Assembly (NCBI RefSeq): GCF_030295745.1
Contig: NZ_AP027291.1
Span: 4,526,001-4,590,000 of the forward strand
Length of the DNA stretch: 64,000 bases
Direction of reading: 5' to 3'
Source of the DNA: Mycolicibacterium sp. TUM20985
Lineage (GTDB): Bacteria; Actinomycetota; Actinomycetes; Mycobacteriales; Mycobacteriaceae
Part shown: positions 13,960 to 23,423 of the stretch, one piece after another
Position numbering within the stretch: position 1 is the stretch's first letter
Layout of the letters: the number at the start of each line of letters is the position of its first letter
The notes under the pieces: model-generated
Seen by the model: the letters and a program-made list of their open reading frames with translations, nothing else
Told to the model about the DNA's origin: nothing
Databases searched by the model: none
Program-made: the position numbers and the translations under genes

Positions 13960-15459
13960 ATGTCCACGGACCGCGTGCTCGCCGCAGTGGCGGCGCTGCG
14001 CGCGGTCCACGATGAACTCGACGCACTCGACTTCGATGCGTTGAGTGCGCGCGAGACGGTGACGCTGCTCGATGCCCTGGAGGAATCCGAGTGCCGCACC
14101 GCGGCGCATCGCCACCGGGCGCTGGCTCAGCTGCAGCAGCAGAGCACGCCCACGGAGATGGGCGCGAAGTCCTGGCGCGACGTGCTGGCGATCCGGTGGC
14201 GCCTGTCGGGCAGCGAAGCCGGGCGGCGTCTCACCCACGCCGCCCAACTCGGCCCGCGCCGCTCGATCACCGGTGAACCTCTGGCGCCGACCCTCGACGC
14301 GGTCGCGGTGGCCCAACGGATGGGGTTCCTCACCCACGAGCACGTGGACATCCTCTGCAAGGGCATGGCCAAGATCCCGGGCTGGGTGCAGCCCTCCGAA
14401 CGCGAGCAGATCGAGGTGGACTGGGTACGCCACGGCGTCGGGGACGGACCCAAGGCTTTGAAGGATCAGATCGACCAGACCTTGTTCCTCCTCGATCAGG
14501 ACGGTCAGCCCCCCAACGACGAGGAACGCCAACGCCGACGCGGCGCCCGCCTCGGGCCCCAACGCCACGACACCATGACCGAGTTCACCGCCACGATGAC
14601 CCCGGCTCACCGCGCGGTGTGGGAAGTGCTGTTCGCGAAGTTCGCCGCCCCCGGCATGTGCAACCCCGCCGACGAGCAGCCCTGCTTCTCGGGTATCCCG
14701 AGCCAAGCCCAGATCGACGCCGATGACCGCACCCTGGCTCAACGGCAACACGACGCGATGGAGTTCATCGCCCGCCACGCCCTGAGCAAGGGGGAACTGG
14801 GCCACCTCAACGGGGTGCCGACCTCGATCCTGATCCGCACCACCTTGGCCGATCTGATGACGATGACGGGCACCGCCACCACCGGCGGCGGCACGTTCAT
14901 GCCCGTCACCGACGTCGTCAAGATGGCCGCCGAACACAATGCGACCAACTACCTGGGGGTCTTCGACGACGCCACCGGTCAGGTGCTGGACTTCTACCGG
15001 GCCCGCCGCACCGCCTCCGTGGCGCAAAGGCTGGCGATCATCCTGCGAGACGGCGGCTGCACCAAGCCCAGCTGCCCCGTCCCCGCCTACGGCACCCAGG
15101 TACACCACACCGTCGCCGACTGGAACGACGGCGGCCACACCAACGTCAACGACATGAGCCTGGCCTGTGGACCCGACAACCGGATGGTCGGCCCAGACGG
15201 CTGGACCACCACCATGAACGAACACCACGACACCGAATGGCACCCACCACCACACCTGGACACCGGACAAAACCGGATCAACCACTACCACCACCCCGAA
15301 CGATTCCGCACACCCCCCGACGACGCCTGGACCCCCGACGTTCCGGCGACCCGCAACGAGCACGGCCCGCTCTCACCGGGAGATGGCCCGGCGGCCGGCG
15401 ATGCACCGACCCAGCGGGTCGTACCTCCTGTCGGGCCTGATCCGCCACTCGCCGCCTGA
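13960..15459 (+). CDS. 13E12-repeat family DUF222/HNH endonuclease domain protein
   Basis: 499 aa. The N-terminal DUF222 domain (about residues 10-290) is helical and contains SWRDVLAIRWRLSGSEAGRRL. The C-terminal HNH-type domain includes RDGGCTKPSCPVPAYGTQVHH, then DWNDGGHTNVNDMSLACGPDN, giving the Cys and His metal ligands and the catalytic His pair. This is the multicopy 13E12 family found across mycobacteria, in M. tuberculosis at the comparable locus after pcd. The start is set at ATG 13960 because the in-frame start at 13945 lies inside a near-consensus LexA box. The message would have little or no leader. The C-terminal 60 residues are Pro/Gly-rich and probably unstructured. Confidence 0.88.
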   Translation: MSTDRVLAAVAALRAVHDELDALDFDALSARETVTLLDALEESECRTAAHRHRALAQLQQQSTPTEMGAKSWRDVLAIRWRLSGSEAGRRLTHAAQLGPRRSITGEPLAPTLDAVAVAQRMGFLTHEHVDILCKGMAKIPGWVQPSEREQIEVDWVRHGVGDGPKALKDQIDQTLFLLDQDGQPPNDEERQRRRGARLGPQRHDTMTEFTATMTPAHRAVWEVLFAKFAAPGMCNPADEQPCFSGIPSQAQIDADDRTLAQRQHDAMEFIARHALSKGELGHLNGVPTSILIRTTLADLMTMTGTATTGGGTFMPVTDVVKMAAEHNATNYLGVFDDATGQVLDFYRARRTASVAQRLAIILRDGGCTKPSCPVPAYGTQVHHTVADWNDGGHTNVNDMSLACGPDNRMVGPDGWTTTMNEHHDTEWHPPPHLDTGQNRINHYHHPERFRTPPDDAWTPDVPATRNEHGPLSPGDGPAAGDAPTQRVVPPVGPDPPLAA

Positions 15460-15548
15460 CAGTGGGTCGATGTCGACGCCGGACGCCGCACGCCGGCGAC
15501 GGCGGGAGTCCTGCGTCGTTGCACCCTTGGGGGTTTTAGGATGGCGAC

Positions 15549-17495
15549 GTGAGCGAGCAGGTCGAACATAGAGAATTCCAGGCGGAGGCCCGTCAGCTGT
15601 TGCAGCTGATGGTCCATTCCATCTACTCCAACAAGGATTCGTTCCTGCGGGAGCTGATCTCGAACGCGTCCGACGCGCTCGACAAACTCCGCCTCGAGGC
15701 GTTCCGGGACAAGGACCTCGACGTCGACACCTCGGATCTGCACATCGACGTCGACATCGACGGGCCGGCGCGCACGCTCACCGTCCGCGACAACGGCATC
15801 GGCATGACCCGTGACGAGGTGGTCGATCTGATCGGCACGCTCGCCAAGTCGGGCACGGCGGAGCTGCGCAACAAGCTTCGCGAGGCGCAGCAGGCGGGCG
15901 GTGGCGACGAGCTCATCGGTCAGTTCGGGATCGGCTTCTACTCGACGTTCATGGTGGCCGACGCGGTCGAGCTCGTCACCCGGAAGGCGGGCGAGAGTTC
16001 GGCTACGCGTTGGGAATCCAGCGGCGACGGGACCTACACCATCGCCACCGTGGACGACGCACCACAGGGAACCTCGGTGAAGCTGCACCTGAAGCCCGAG
16101 GACGCCGACGACGAAATGCACGACTACACCTCGCCGTGGAAGATCAAGGAGCTCGTCAAGAAGTACTCCGACTTCATCTCGTGGCCGATCCGGATGGAAG
16201 TCGAGAAGACCGGCGGGCAGGAGCAAAGCGACTCGGGAGATGTCACGGCCCCGCCGGCCGAAGAAGGCGCCGAACCGACCGTGACCGTCGTGACCGAGAC
16301 GATCAACTCGCGGACCGCACTGTGGGCCAAGCCCAAGGCCGAGGTGTCCGACGAGGAGTACGCGCAGTTCTACAAGCACATCGCCCACGCCTGGGATGAG
16401 CCGCTCGACGTCATCGCGATGAAGGCTGAGGGCACGTTCGAATATCAGGCGCTGCTGTTCATCCCGTCGATGGCACCGTTCGACCTGTTCAATCGCGACG
16501 GACACACCGGGATCCAGCTGTACGTCAAGCGCGTCTTCATCATGGGTGACTGTGACGACCTGATGCCCGAGTACCTGCGGTTCGTCAAGGGGGTCGTCGA
16601 CGCGCAGGACATGTCGCTCAACGTATCTCGCGAGATCCTGCAGCAAGACCGCCAGATCAAAGTCATCCGTCGCAGCCTGACCAAGAAGGTGCTGTCGGCG
16701 ATCAAAGACCTGCAGGCGACCCGGACCGACGACTACGCGACCTTCTGGTCGCAGTTCGGCCGAGTGTTCAAGGAGGGCTTGCTCTCCGACGCCGACAACC
16801 GTGACACCCTGCTGCGGCTGTCGTCGTTCACCTCCACGTTCAGCGAGTCGACGACACTCGCCGACTACGTGGGACGGATGAAGGACGGCCAGGACCAGAT
16901 CTTCTTCGCGACGGGCGAGTCGCGGCAGCTCCTGGAGCGCTCACCACACCTCGAGGCCTTCAAGGCCAAGGGTTTCGAGGTGCTGCTGCTGACCGATCCC
17001 GTCGACGAGGTGTGGGTGGAGTCGGTGCCGGAGTTCGACGGCAAGACGCTGCAGTCGGTCGCCAAGGGCGAGGTGGACCTCGGCGCGTCCGACGCACCGA
17101 AGGACGAGTCCGACCACGGGGACTTCGCTGCGCTGTTGAGCTGGCTGCAGGAGACGCTGGACGAGCACGTCAAGGAAGTGCGGCTGTCGACGCGCCTGAC
17201 GTCGTCACCGGCCTGCCTGATCACCGACACGTTCGGCATCACCCCGCAGCTGGCCCGCATGTATCGCGCGTCGGGGCAGGAGGTTCCCGTCGGGAAGCGG
17301 ATCCTGGAGCTCAACCCCGACCATCCGCTCGTCACCGGTCTGCGGGATGCGCTGGCCCGGTCGGAGCAGAGCGACGGGCTGGCTGAGACAGCCGAATTGC
17401 TCTATGGGACGGCACTTCTCGCCGAGGGCGGGGCGTTAGAGGATCCGGCGCGATTTGCAGCGCTGCTGGCCGACAGGTTGGCGCGCACGGTCTAG
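15549..17495 (+). CDS. htpG: Chaperone protein HtpG (Hsp90)
   Basis: Bacterial Hsp90, 648 aa. The N-terminal GHKL ATPase domain shows SIYSNKDSFLRELISNASDA, then RDNGIGMTRDEV and GQFGIGFYS, the ATP-lid motifs. The middle domain has the catalytic-loop region SLNVSREILQQDRQIKVIRRSLTKK, and the C-terminal dimerisation domain follows. A short acidic, Pro-rich insert (TAPPAEEGAEP) sits between the N and middle domains. It starts with GTG. In M. tuberculosis htpG (Rv2299c) lies elsewhere, so its place here is a difference in gene order. It ends tail-to-tail with the CoA-transferase gene, with the two stop codons sharing CTAG. Confidence 0.97.
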   Translation: MSEQVEHREFQAEARQLLQLMVHSIYSNKDSFLRELISNASDALDKLRLEAFRDKDLDVDTSDLHIDVDIDGPARTLTVRDNGIGMTRDEVVDLIGTLAKSGTAELRNKLREAQQAGGGDELIGQFGIGFYSTFMVADAVELVTRKAGESSATRWESSGDGTYTIATVDDAPQGTSVKLHLKPEDADDEMHDYTSPWKIKELVKKYSDFISWPIRMEVEKTGGQEQSDSGDVTAPPAEEGAEPTVTVVTETINSRTALWAKPKAEVSDEEYAQFYKHIAHAWDEPLDVIAMKAEGTFEYQALLFIPSMAPFDLFNRDGHTGIQLYVKRVFIMGDCDDLMPEYLRFVKGVVDAQDMSLNVSREILQQDRQIKVIRRSLTKKVLSAIKDLQATRTDDYATFWSQFGRVFKEGLLSDADNRDTLLRLSSFTSTFSESTTLADYVGRMKDGQDQIFFATGESRQLLERSPHLEAFKAKGFEVLLLTDPVDEVWVESVPEFDGKTLQSVAKGEVDLGASDAPKDESDHGDFAALLSWLQETLDEHVKEVRLSTRLTSSPACLITDTFGITPQLARMYRASGQEVPVGKRILELNPDHPLVTGLRDALARSEQSDGLAETAELLYGTALLAEGGALEDPARFAALLADRLARTV

Positions 17496-18634
17496 CCCCG
17501 GGCGTCGAATTCGGCGAGCACCTCGACGGTGTCGGCGCCCAGCTCGGGTGCCGGGCCTGCCACCCGGCCCGGTGTTCGCGAAAACCAGGTAGGCACGCCG
17601 GGAAACCGGACGGGCCCGTGTTTGGTGTCCACCGTCTCGAAGAGCCCGACGGCGTTGAGGTGCGGGTCGTCGAACAACTCGGCGGGTGTCTGGATCGGTG
17701 CGGCGGGAATCTCCAACTCCCGGAACAGCTCCAGCCATTCGGCGGTGGTGCGTTCCAGCAGCGTCTCCGCGATCAGGCCGTACATCACGTCGATCTGCTT
17801 CGCGCGTTGTTCGAGGGTCGCGTACGACTCGTCATTCCAGGCGGGTTGGACCGCCTCGACGAACGCCTTCCAGTGCTTGTCGTTGTAGATCAGTACCGCG
17901 ACGTGACCGTCCTTCGTCGGGTACGGCTTGCGGTTCGGCGCCACCGTCCGCGGATAGATCGCCGGGCCGAGCGGCGGTGAGAACATGGCGCCGTTGGCGT
18001 GCTCCACCAACATGAACGACGCCATCGTCTCGTACATGCTCACCTCCACCTCCTGGCCCTCGCCGGTGCGCTCGCGGTGGAACAACGCCATCATCGTGGC
18101 GTACAGGGCGGTGAGCCCGGCGACCTTGTCCGCCACGATCGTTCCGACATAGGTCGTCTCACCGGTGAGCAGTTTCTGCACGGCGGCGACCCCGGATTGC
18201 GCCTGGATGATGTCGTCGTAGGCCGGACGATCGGCCTCGGGGCCGCGGCGGCTGTAGCCGTAGCAGTTGGTGTAGACGATGTCGGGGTTGATGGCGGCCA
18301 CCTGGTCGTAGGCGAACCCCAGCTTGGCGATCGCCCTGGCCCGCATCGAATGGATGAAGACGTCGGCGTTCTCGATCAGCGCGCGCAATGCCTCCGCGCC
18401 CTCGTCGGTGGTGAGATCGATGACGACACTACGCTTTCCGCGGTTGACGTTGACGAACACGCCACTCATGCCCGGCGCCGGGCCCACCGAGATGTAGCGG
18501 GCGTTGTCACCTTCGGGCGGTTCGACCTTGATGACGTCGGCGCCCATGTCCGCCATGATCTGCGTGCAGTAGGGCCCCATCACCACGGCGGTGAGGTCGA
18601 CGACGCGGATACCCGCGAGCGGACCGCTAGCCAT
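17492..18634 (-). CDS. CaiB/BaiF family CoA transferase (type III)
   Basis: 380 aa. The start is ATG 18634 (ASGPLAGIRVVDLTAVVMGPYCTQIMADMGADVIKVE), the canonical CoA-transferase III N-terminus. MSGVFVNVNRGKRSVVIDL is the nucleotide loop, and TVSMYET-type residues (VEVSMYETMASFM) follow in the middle. The conserved catalytic Asp lies in the GYSRRGPEADRPAYDDIIQAQSG region. It moves CoA between acids and is the last gene of the leftward island operon, overlapping the upstream SDR by 8 bp. In this setting it could activate the ring-opened acid, a role overlapping with the two CoA ligases on the other strand. Confidence 0.9.
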   Translation of the reverse strand: MASGPLAGIRVVDLTAVVMGPYCTQIMADMGADVIKVEPPEGDNARYISVGPAPGMSGVFVNVNRGKRSVVIDLTTDEGAEALRALIENADVFIHSMRARAIAKLGFAYDQVAAINPDIVYTNCYGYSRRGPEADRPAYDDIIQAQSGVAAVQKLLTGETTYVGTIVADKVAGLTALYATMMALFHRERTGEGQEVEVSMYETMASFMLVEHANGAMFSPPLGPAIYPRTVAPNRKPYPTKDGHVAVLIYNDKHWKAFVEAVQPAWNDESYATLEQRAKQIDVMYGLIAETLLERTTAEWLELFRELEIPAAPIQTPAELFDDPHLNAVGLFETVDTKHGPVRFPGVPTWFSRTPGRVAGPAPELGADTVEVLAEFDARG

Positions 18635-19547
18635 CGCTCGCCGCCATCGTGAAGCTGTACCGGATGTGGTCGGCGTGTCCATCGGGAACGGGCGGGAACA
18701 CCAGCGCCGCGGTGTCGTCGCGGATGGCGTCCAGGTGCTCACCGACGTCCTCGACGGACCAGGCCGGCCGGTACACACCGGGGGTCTCCGCGATGAACGC
18801 GCGGGCCAGCCGACCCGCGAGTGCAATGAGTACTTCGCCTGTGATGGAACATGATTCGTGGGATAGCCAACCGACCGCTGGGGCGACCAGATCGGCACCC
18901 ATCGGCGGGTAGGCCGACGTGTCGATCCCCTCGGCCATCCGCGTGACGGCGGCGGGCACGATGACGTTGCTCTTGACACCGTGTGCGGCGCCCTCGAGTG
19001 CGGCGACGTTGGACAGCCCGAGGATGCCTGCCTTGGCCGCGGCGTAGTTGGCCACGGCGTGGTTCCCGTACAGCCCACCGATGGACGACGTCAGCACGAT
19101 GCGCCCGTAGCCGGCGTCACACATCAACGGGAAGGCCGGACGCACGACGTGGAACGCGCCTCGCAGGTGGACGTCCAGCACACCGTCGAAGTCCTCGTAC
19201 GACATGTCGCGAAGGGGGCTCGGCCGCACATTCCCGGCGTTGTGCACCAGCACGTCGACGCGGCCGAAGCGTTCCATCGCGGAGCCGACGATCGCCGCGC
19301 CACCCTCGGCGGTCGACACCGACTCCGTACACGAAATGGCCTCTCCCCCTGCCGCATTGATCTCCGCAGCCACGTCGTGGGCCGGTCCGGTATCCAGCCC
19401 CTCGCCGCTCAGGCTGCCGCCGACGTCATTGACGACGACCCGCGCGCCGCGGGAGGCCAGCAGCAGAGCGTATGCCCGACCGAGACCGCGACCACCGCCG
19501 GTGACGACGGCCACGCGACCGTCGAATCGAAGCTCGGTCGCGCTCAA
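18627..19547 (-). CDS. Short-chain dehydrogenase/reductase
   Basis: 306 aa, longer than a classical SDR (about 250). Rossmann motif VVTGGGRGLGRAYA at residues 14-27, then VLVHNAGN, and the catalytic set with LTSSIGGLYGNHAVANYAAAKAG (Ser, Tyr, Lys). The sequence resembles the multifunctional-enzyme type-2 (hydroxyacyl-CoA dehydrogenase-like) SDRs by its GRGLGRAYA loop and the ND-V-GG turn after strand 2. The C-terminal 50-residue extension is of unknown role. It overlaps the TauD-type gene upstream by 4 bp, so it is part of the leftward operon. A 3-hydroxyacyl-CoA or secondary alcohol substrate is plausible. Confidence 0.88.
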   Translation of the reverse strand: MSATELRFDGRVAVVTGGGRGLGRAYALLLASRGARVVVNDVGGSLSGEGLDTGPAHDVAAEINAAGGEAISCTESVSTAEGGAAIVGSAMERFGRVDVLVHNAGNVRPSPLRDMSYEDFDGVLDVHLRGAFHVVRPAFPLMCDAGYGRIVLTSSIGGLYGNHAVANYAAAKAGILGLSNVAALEGAAHGVKSNVIVPAAVTRMAEGIDTSAYPPMGADLVAPAVGWLSHESCSITGEVLIALAGRLARAFIAETPGVYRPAWSVEDVGEHLDAIRDDTAALVFPPVPDGHADHIRYSFTMAASDG

Positions 19548-20377
19548 GCGAACGGTTCCTCACCGGCGAGCTTGGTCCGCTGCAGCAGGCGGCCGGACGT
19601 CGGGTCGTACGGGGTGGCACGGTGCATCGTGCCGGTGTTGTCCCAGACGACCAGATCGCCCACCGACCACACGTGGCGGTAGACGAACTGTGGCGAGGTG
19701 GCCCAATCCCGCAGTCGCACCAACAGTTCGGCGCTCTTGCGGTAGTCCACGTCCACGACGTGCCGGGCGGTGGCACCGAGCACCAGCGACTTGCGCCCCG
19801 ACCGGTGCCGCCACACCAGCGGCAGATCGCGGTCCCCGCCGATGGCCTGCATCTGGCGAAGCGTCCTGATGTCCGGCTCGGGCTCGTAGTAGAACAGCGT
19901 GTTCCACGCCGAGTGCATGACCCGCAGCGACTCGATCTCGGCCTTGTCCTCGTCGGGCAGGGCGTCGTAGGCGGCGTAGGTGTTGCAGAACTCCGTGTCG
20001 CCCTTGCCGTCGGAGCCGAGCGAGACACTCTGCAGCAGTGACGCCAGGATGGGCACGTCGTTCATCGTGCCATCGATGTGCCAGTACAGCGAACCCTTCA
20101 GGTAGTTGGCCTGCTTGTTGACCTCGGTGTCCAGCGACACCTTGTACAGCTTCTCGCCACGGTTCTCCGCCGCGAACGTGCCGAGGGTCTCGGTGAAGGC
20201 GATCTGCTCGTCGTCGGTGAACCCGATCTTCGGGAACACCAGCACGCCACGACGTTCCAGGAGCTCGCGGATGTCGGCGGCGTGATCGCCGCTGAGCAAC
20301 GCGGCCTTGTCGGCGATGATCTCGGTGCCAATCCGCGGCGTGATCTCCCTGACCGAAAGCGCCGTCGAGGTCGTCAC
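19544..20377 (-). CDS. TauD/TfdA-family Fe(II)/2-oxoglutarate dioxygenase
   Basis: 277 aa. The 2-His-1-carboxylate triad is visible: H100 and D102 in LYWHIDGTM and H252 in WDNTGTMHRATPY, with R263 (GRLLQR) in the 2-oxoglutarate-binding position. The family hydroxylates unactivated carbons with 2-oxoglutarate and O2, often to cleave sulfonates, ethers or phenoxy acids. It lies between the Baeyer-Villiger-type gene and an SDR and overlaps both by 4 bp. The operon therefore has four different oxygenase types. The substrate cannot be told from sequence. Confidence 0.9.
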   Translation of the reverse strand: MTTSTALSVREITPRIGTEIIADKAALLSGDHAADIRELLERRGVLVFPKIGFTDDEQIAFTETLGTFAAENRGEKLYKVSLDTEVNKQANYLKGSLYWHIDGTMNDVPILASLLQSVSLGSDGKGDTEFCNTYAAYDALPDEDKAEIESLRVMHSAWNTLFYYEPEPDIRTLRQMQAIGGDRDLPLVWRHRSGRKSLVLGATARHVVDVDYRKSAELLVRLRDWATSPQFVYRHVWSVGDLVVWDNTGTMHRATPYDPTSGRLLQRTKLAGEEPFA

Positions 20378-22236
20378 GTCCCGAGCTCCAATCCGTCGAG
20401 GTCACCCTTGGCGCGCCACTCCGACAGGAGGTCACCGAAGGCGTAGAAGCCTGGTGCGTAGGGCTCGCCGAGGTGACTGCGAATGCCCTCGCCGGCCTCA
20501 GAACCCGGGCCGCCGCCCTCGTTGTTGTAATAGCCGGGTGTGCACTCGGCGTCGAACGCCGAGGTGTCGATCGCCGTCTCGCGCACGGTCGCGCACCAGC
20601 CGTCCTGCGCGTCCTGCGTCGGCTCGATCGTGGTGACGCCGCGGGCTAGCGCCTCGGCGATGACGTACGCGATGTGCTCGCCCTGAAGTTCGTAGTTCGC
20701 AGCGATGTTCGCCGAGATGCCGACCTGGGTGAAGCCAGTGAAGAACTGGTTGGGGAATCCTCGGCTCGTCATACCGTGCAGCGTCTTGAAACCGTCGGCC
20801 CAGTAGTCGTACAGCGAGACGCCGCCGCGACCCTCGATGGCGTCGATGCTGTAGCGCCTGCTGATCTCGGTGGTGATCTCGAAGCCGCTGGCGTAGATGA
20901 TGCAGTCGACCGGGTATTCGACACCGCCCGCGACGAACCCCTTCGCCGTGAGCCGCTCCACCCCCTTGCTGCCCGATACGTCGACCAGCGTGACGTTGGG
21001 ACGGTTGAAGGTCGGCAGGTAGTCGTCGTTGGAACATGGCCGCTTGCAGAGGAACCGGTAGTACGGCTTGAGCGCCTCGGCGGTCGCGCCGTCCTCGACG
21101 AGGGTGTCGACGCGACGTCGCAGCCGCTCCATGAGCTTGTAGTCCTCCTCCTCTCGGATCGCCATGAACTGTTCGGGCGTCATCGAGGCGGGATCGGGCA
21201 GCGCCAGCACGCGGGCGGCGGTGTTGCGGCCGAGCTCGGTCCAGAAGTCGCAGACGAGGTCCGGCTGGCCCAAGGCCATCCCCTCGAAGGTCCAGGCGTG
21301 GAAGTTGCGCTGCCGTTCCTTCTGCCACCCGGGCTCGAGCGTCTTCACCCATTCGGGATCGGTGGGCGCGTTGTTGCGCCGATCCACGGTCGACGGCGTG
21401 CGCTGGACGACGTAGACCTGCTTGGCGTACTTGCCGAGGTACGGCACGATCTGGACGCCGGTGGCGCCCGTTCCGATGATCGCGACGGTCTTGTCGGCGA
21501 GCTTGTCCAGCACCGGCTCGGCGGAGGTGCCGCCGGTGTACTCGTAGTCCCAGCGCGACGAATGGAAGCTGTGCCCCTCGAAGTCCTTGATCCCGGGGAT
21601 GCCGGGCAGCTTCGGGCGATTGAACGGTCCCGACGCCATCACGACGAACCTGGCGCGCAGGTCGTCACCGCGGTTGGTGCTGATGCGCCAACGCTCGATC
21701 TCGTCGTCCCAGATCAGATCGCGGACCTGGGTCGAGAAGATCGCACCGTCGTAGAGTCCGAAGTGCTTGCCGATGTTGCGGCAGTGCTGGTAGATCTCGG
21801 CGCCGTCGGCGAACTTCTTGCTCGGGATGAAGTCGAGCTCTTCGAGCATCGGCACGTAGCAATAGGATTCGTTGTCGCACTGGATTCCGGGATAGCGGTT
21901 CCAGTACCAGACACCGCCGAAGTCACCGCCCATCTCGATGACGCGGACGTCGTCGACACCCGCCTTCTTGAGATGCGCGGCCGTCAGCAGTCCGCCGAAC
22001 CCGCCGCCGAGCACGGCGACGTCGACGTCCTCGACGATCGGGTCGCGCTCGACACGGGGGGTATGCGGATCGATCTCCGCGAAATCCGCGTAACCGTCGC
22101 TCGTTTCGACGTATTGCTTGGAGCCCTCCTTGCGCAACCGCTTCGCGCGCTCGTGCTTGTACTTCTCCCGCAGCGCCGGGATGTCGACGTCGGTCGGGGT
22201 CTGCGTCGGACCGCAAGTCTCGGGAACCGCCGTCAT
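20374..22236 (-). CDS. Flavin-containing Baeyer-Villiger-type monooxygenase
   Basis: 620 aa from ATG 22236. FAD-binding GGGFGG at residues 77-82, NADPH-binding GTGATG at 255-260, and between them the fingerprint F219-EGHSFHSSRWD, which fits the type I BVMO pattern FxGxxxHxxxW(P/D). WYWNRYPGIQCDNESYCY is also typical of cyclohexanone/cyclododecanone-type monooxygenases. The N-terminal 75 residues are an extension seen in the larger BVMOs. The enzyme would insert oxygen next to a ketone to give an ester or lactone. Overlaps on both sides place it mid-operon. The lactonase-like gene of the divergent operon is a logical partner. Confidence 0.9.
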   Translation of the reverse strand: MTAVPETCGPTQTPTDVDIPALREKYKHERAKRLRKEGSKQYVETSDGYADFAEIDPHTPRVERDPIVEDVDVAVLGGGFGGLLTAAHLKKAGVDDVRVIEMGGDFGGVWYWNRYPGIQCDNESYCYVPMLEELDFIPSKKFADGAEIYQHCRNIGKHFGLYDGAIFSTQVRDLIWDDEIERWRISTNRGDDLRARFVVMASGPFNRPKLPGIPGIKDFEGHSFHSSRWDYEYTGGTSAEPVLDKLADKTVAIIGTGATGVQIVPYLGKYAKQVYVVQRTPSTVDRRNNAPTDPEWVKTLEPGWQKERQRNFHAWTFEGMALGQPDLVCDFWTELGRNTAARVLALPDPASMTPEQFMAIREEEDYKLMERLRRRVDTLVEDGATAEALKPYYRFLCKRPCSNDDYLPTFNRPNVTLVDVSGSKGVERLTAKGFVAGGVEYPVDCIIYASGFEITTEISRRYSIDAIEGRGGVSLYDYWADGFKTLHGMTSRGFPNQFFTGFTQVGISANIAANYELQGEHIAYVIAEALARGVTTIEPTQDAQDGWCATVRETAIDTSAFDAECTPGYYNNEGGGPGSEAGEGIRSHLGEPYAPGFYAFGDLLSEWRAKGDLDGLELGT

Positions 22237-23423
22237 GCCAGCGCCTCCGCGGGCAACGCGGCCTCGTGCAAAGGCGCGGCCATCTCGTGTACCGCGGGCA
22301 GCACCTCGCGGGCGAACAGTTTTACGCTCTCGATCGCGTCGGCGTACGGCATCGTGCCGAACTGCGGGACGATGGTGACCTCGGAGAAGGAGCATGCCTC
22401 CTGGGCAGCCTTCAGCTTCTCGAAGATGACCTCGGGCGTGCCGATCAGCAGGTTGGACGCGTGGTACCCGGGCATCTTCTTGGTGCCGGGCTCGGGCTTC
22501 TGCACGGCCTCGGCGAGGACGGCCGTCGCGGTGGCCTCCCGGGCGGCATAGGCCTCATACCCCTTGACGCCCTTGAAGTTCGACGCGTCGGCGAAACCGT
22601 AGTGCACGGTCACGTCGCGGTTGGCCGTCCAGATCCACTCGTCGGTCTGCGCTGCTAGCTCCTTCTCGGGCGTCCCCGGGCCCGTGCAGTACATGAACAT
22701 CACGTTCTTGGGCTGGCAGGGCTCGAAGCCCTCCTCCTTGCGGAAGGTGTTCACCTTCTGCACCTCGGCGCCGGCATCCCAGATCGGCTTGTTGCCGACG
22801 AACAGCGGCACCATTCCCCGCCGGGACAGGATCTCCAGCGACTCGGCCGTCGACGACGAGCTGTAGATCCGCGAGAACAGGTCCTTGCTGTACGGCTCCG
22901 GGCGCAAGGACATCTCGGGGAAGGAGAAGATCTCGCCGTCGTAGGAGAAGCGTTCACCGCTGAAGGCCAACTCGAGGATGTCCAGACACTCGTTGAACCG
23001 CTCGCGGCTCTCCTCCCGAGGCACGCCGACGGCGTCGAACTCGGACTTCGACACCCCGCGGCCGATGCCGATCGTGTCGTACCGACCCTTGGAGACGATG
23101 TCGAGGTAGGCGATCTGATGGGCTAGACGGACGGGGTTCCACCACGGGGCGACGGCGACGAACGTGCCGAGCCCGACCCGCTCGGTACGGCCGGCGAAGT
23201 ACGTCAGCGCCTGAATCGGGTTGGGCGTCATGCCATATGGGGTTCCGCAGTGCTCCGGGAACCAGATCCCGTCGAAGCCCAGCGGCTCGGCCAGATCGCC
23301 GAGCGCCAGCGCGCCTTCGACGCACTGCCAGTCGGGAGTGTCGGCCGGGCTGCTGAAGTTTCCGGCGAGCACCCGGTCCCAGTCGTGTGAGTTCTGTGCT
23401 CCGGTGCCAAGATTGACCTTCAT
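22233..23423 (-). CDS. Luciferase-like (LLM class) flavin-dependent monooxygenase
   Basis: 396 aa. TIM-barrel motifs of the bacterial luciferase family: LAEPLGFDGIWFPEHC near residue 45, RTERVGLGTFVAVAPWWNPVRLAHQIAYLDIVSKGR in the middle, and GIGRGVSKSEFDAVGV. It uses FMNH2 or F420H2 supplied by a separate reductase; none is encoded next door. ATG 23423 has a good GAAGGAG ribosome-binding site 7 nt upstream and also overlaps the terminal stop of the Rieske reading frame (ATGA). It should therefore be translated even though the Rieske gene has a premature stop. Confidence 0.88.
   Translation of the reverse strand: MKVNLGTGAQNSHDWDRVLAGNFSSPADTPDWQCVEGALALGDLAEPLGFDGIWFPEHCGTPYGMTPNPIQALTYFAGRTERVGLGTFVAVAPWWNPVRLAHQIAYLDIVSKGRYDTIGIGRGVSKSEFDAVGVPREESRERFNECLDILELAFSGERFSYDGEIFSFPEMSLRPEPYSKDLFSRIYSSSSTAESLEILSRRGMVPLFVGNKPIWDAGAEVQKVNTFRKEEGFEPCQPKNVMFMYCTGPGTPEKELAAQTDEWIWTANRDVTVHYGFADASNFKGVKGYEAYAAREATATAVLAEAVQKPEPGTKKMPGYHASNLLIGTPEVIFEKLKAAQEACSFSEVTIVPQFGTMPYADAIESVKLFAREVLPAVHEMAAPLHEAALPAEALA

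Noticed and set aside
13660..16646. Two long minus-strand frames over the 13E12 and htpG genes
   Set aside because: Both are antisense to genes with strong motifs and show shadow-type composition rich in Val, Gly, His and Arg.
20674..22551. A 625-codon open frame on the plus strand
   Set aside because: It is the antisense frame of the Baeyer-Villiger-type gene and the LLM gene end; the sense frames carry clear motifs and overlapping starts.
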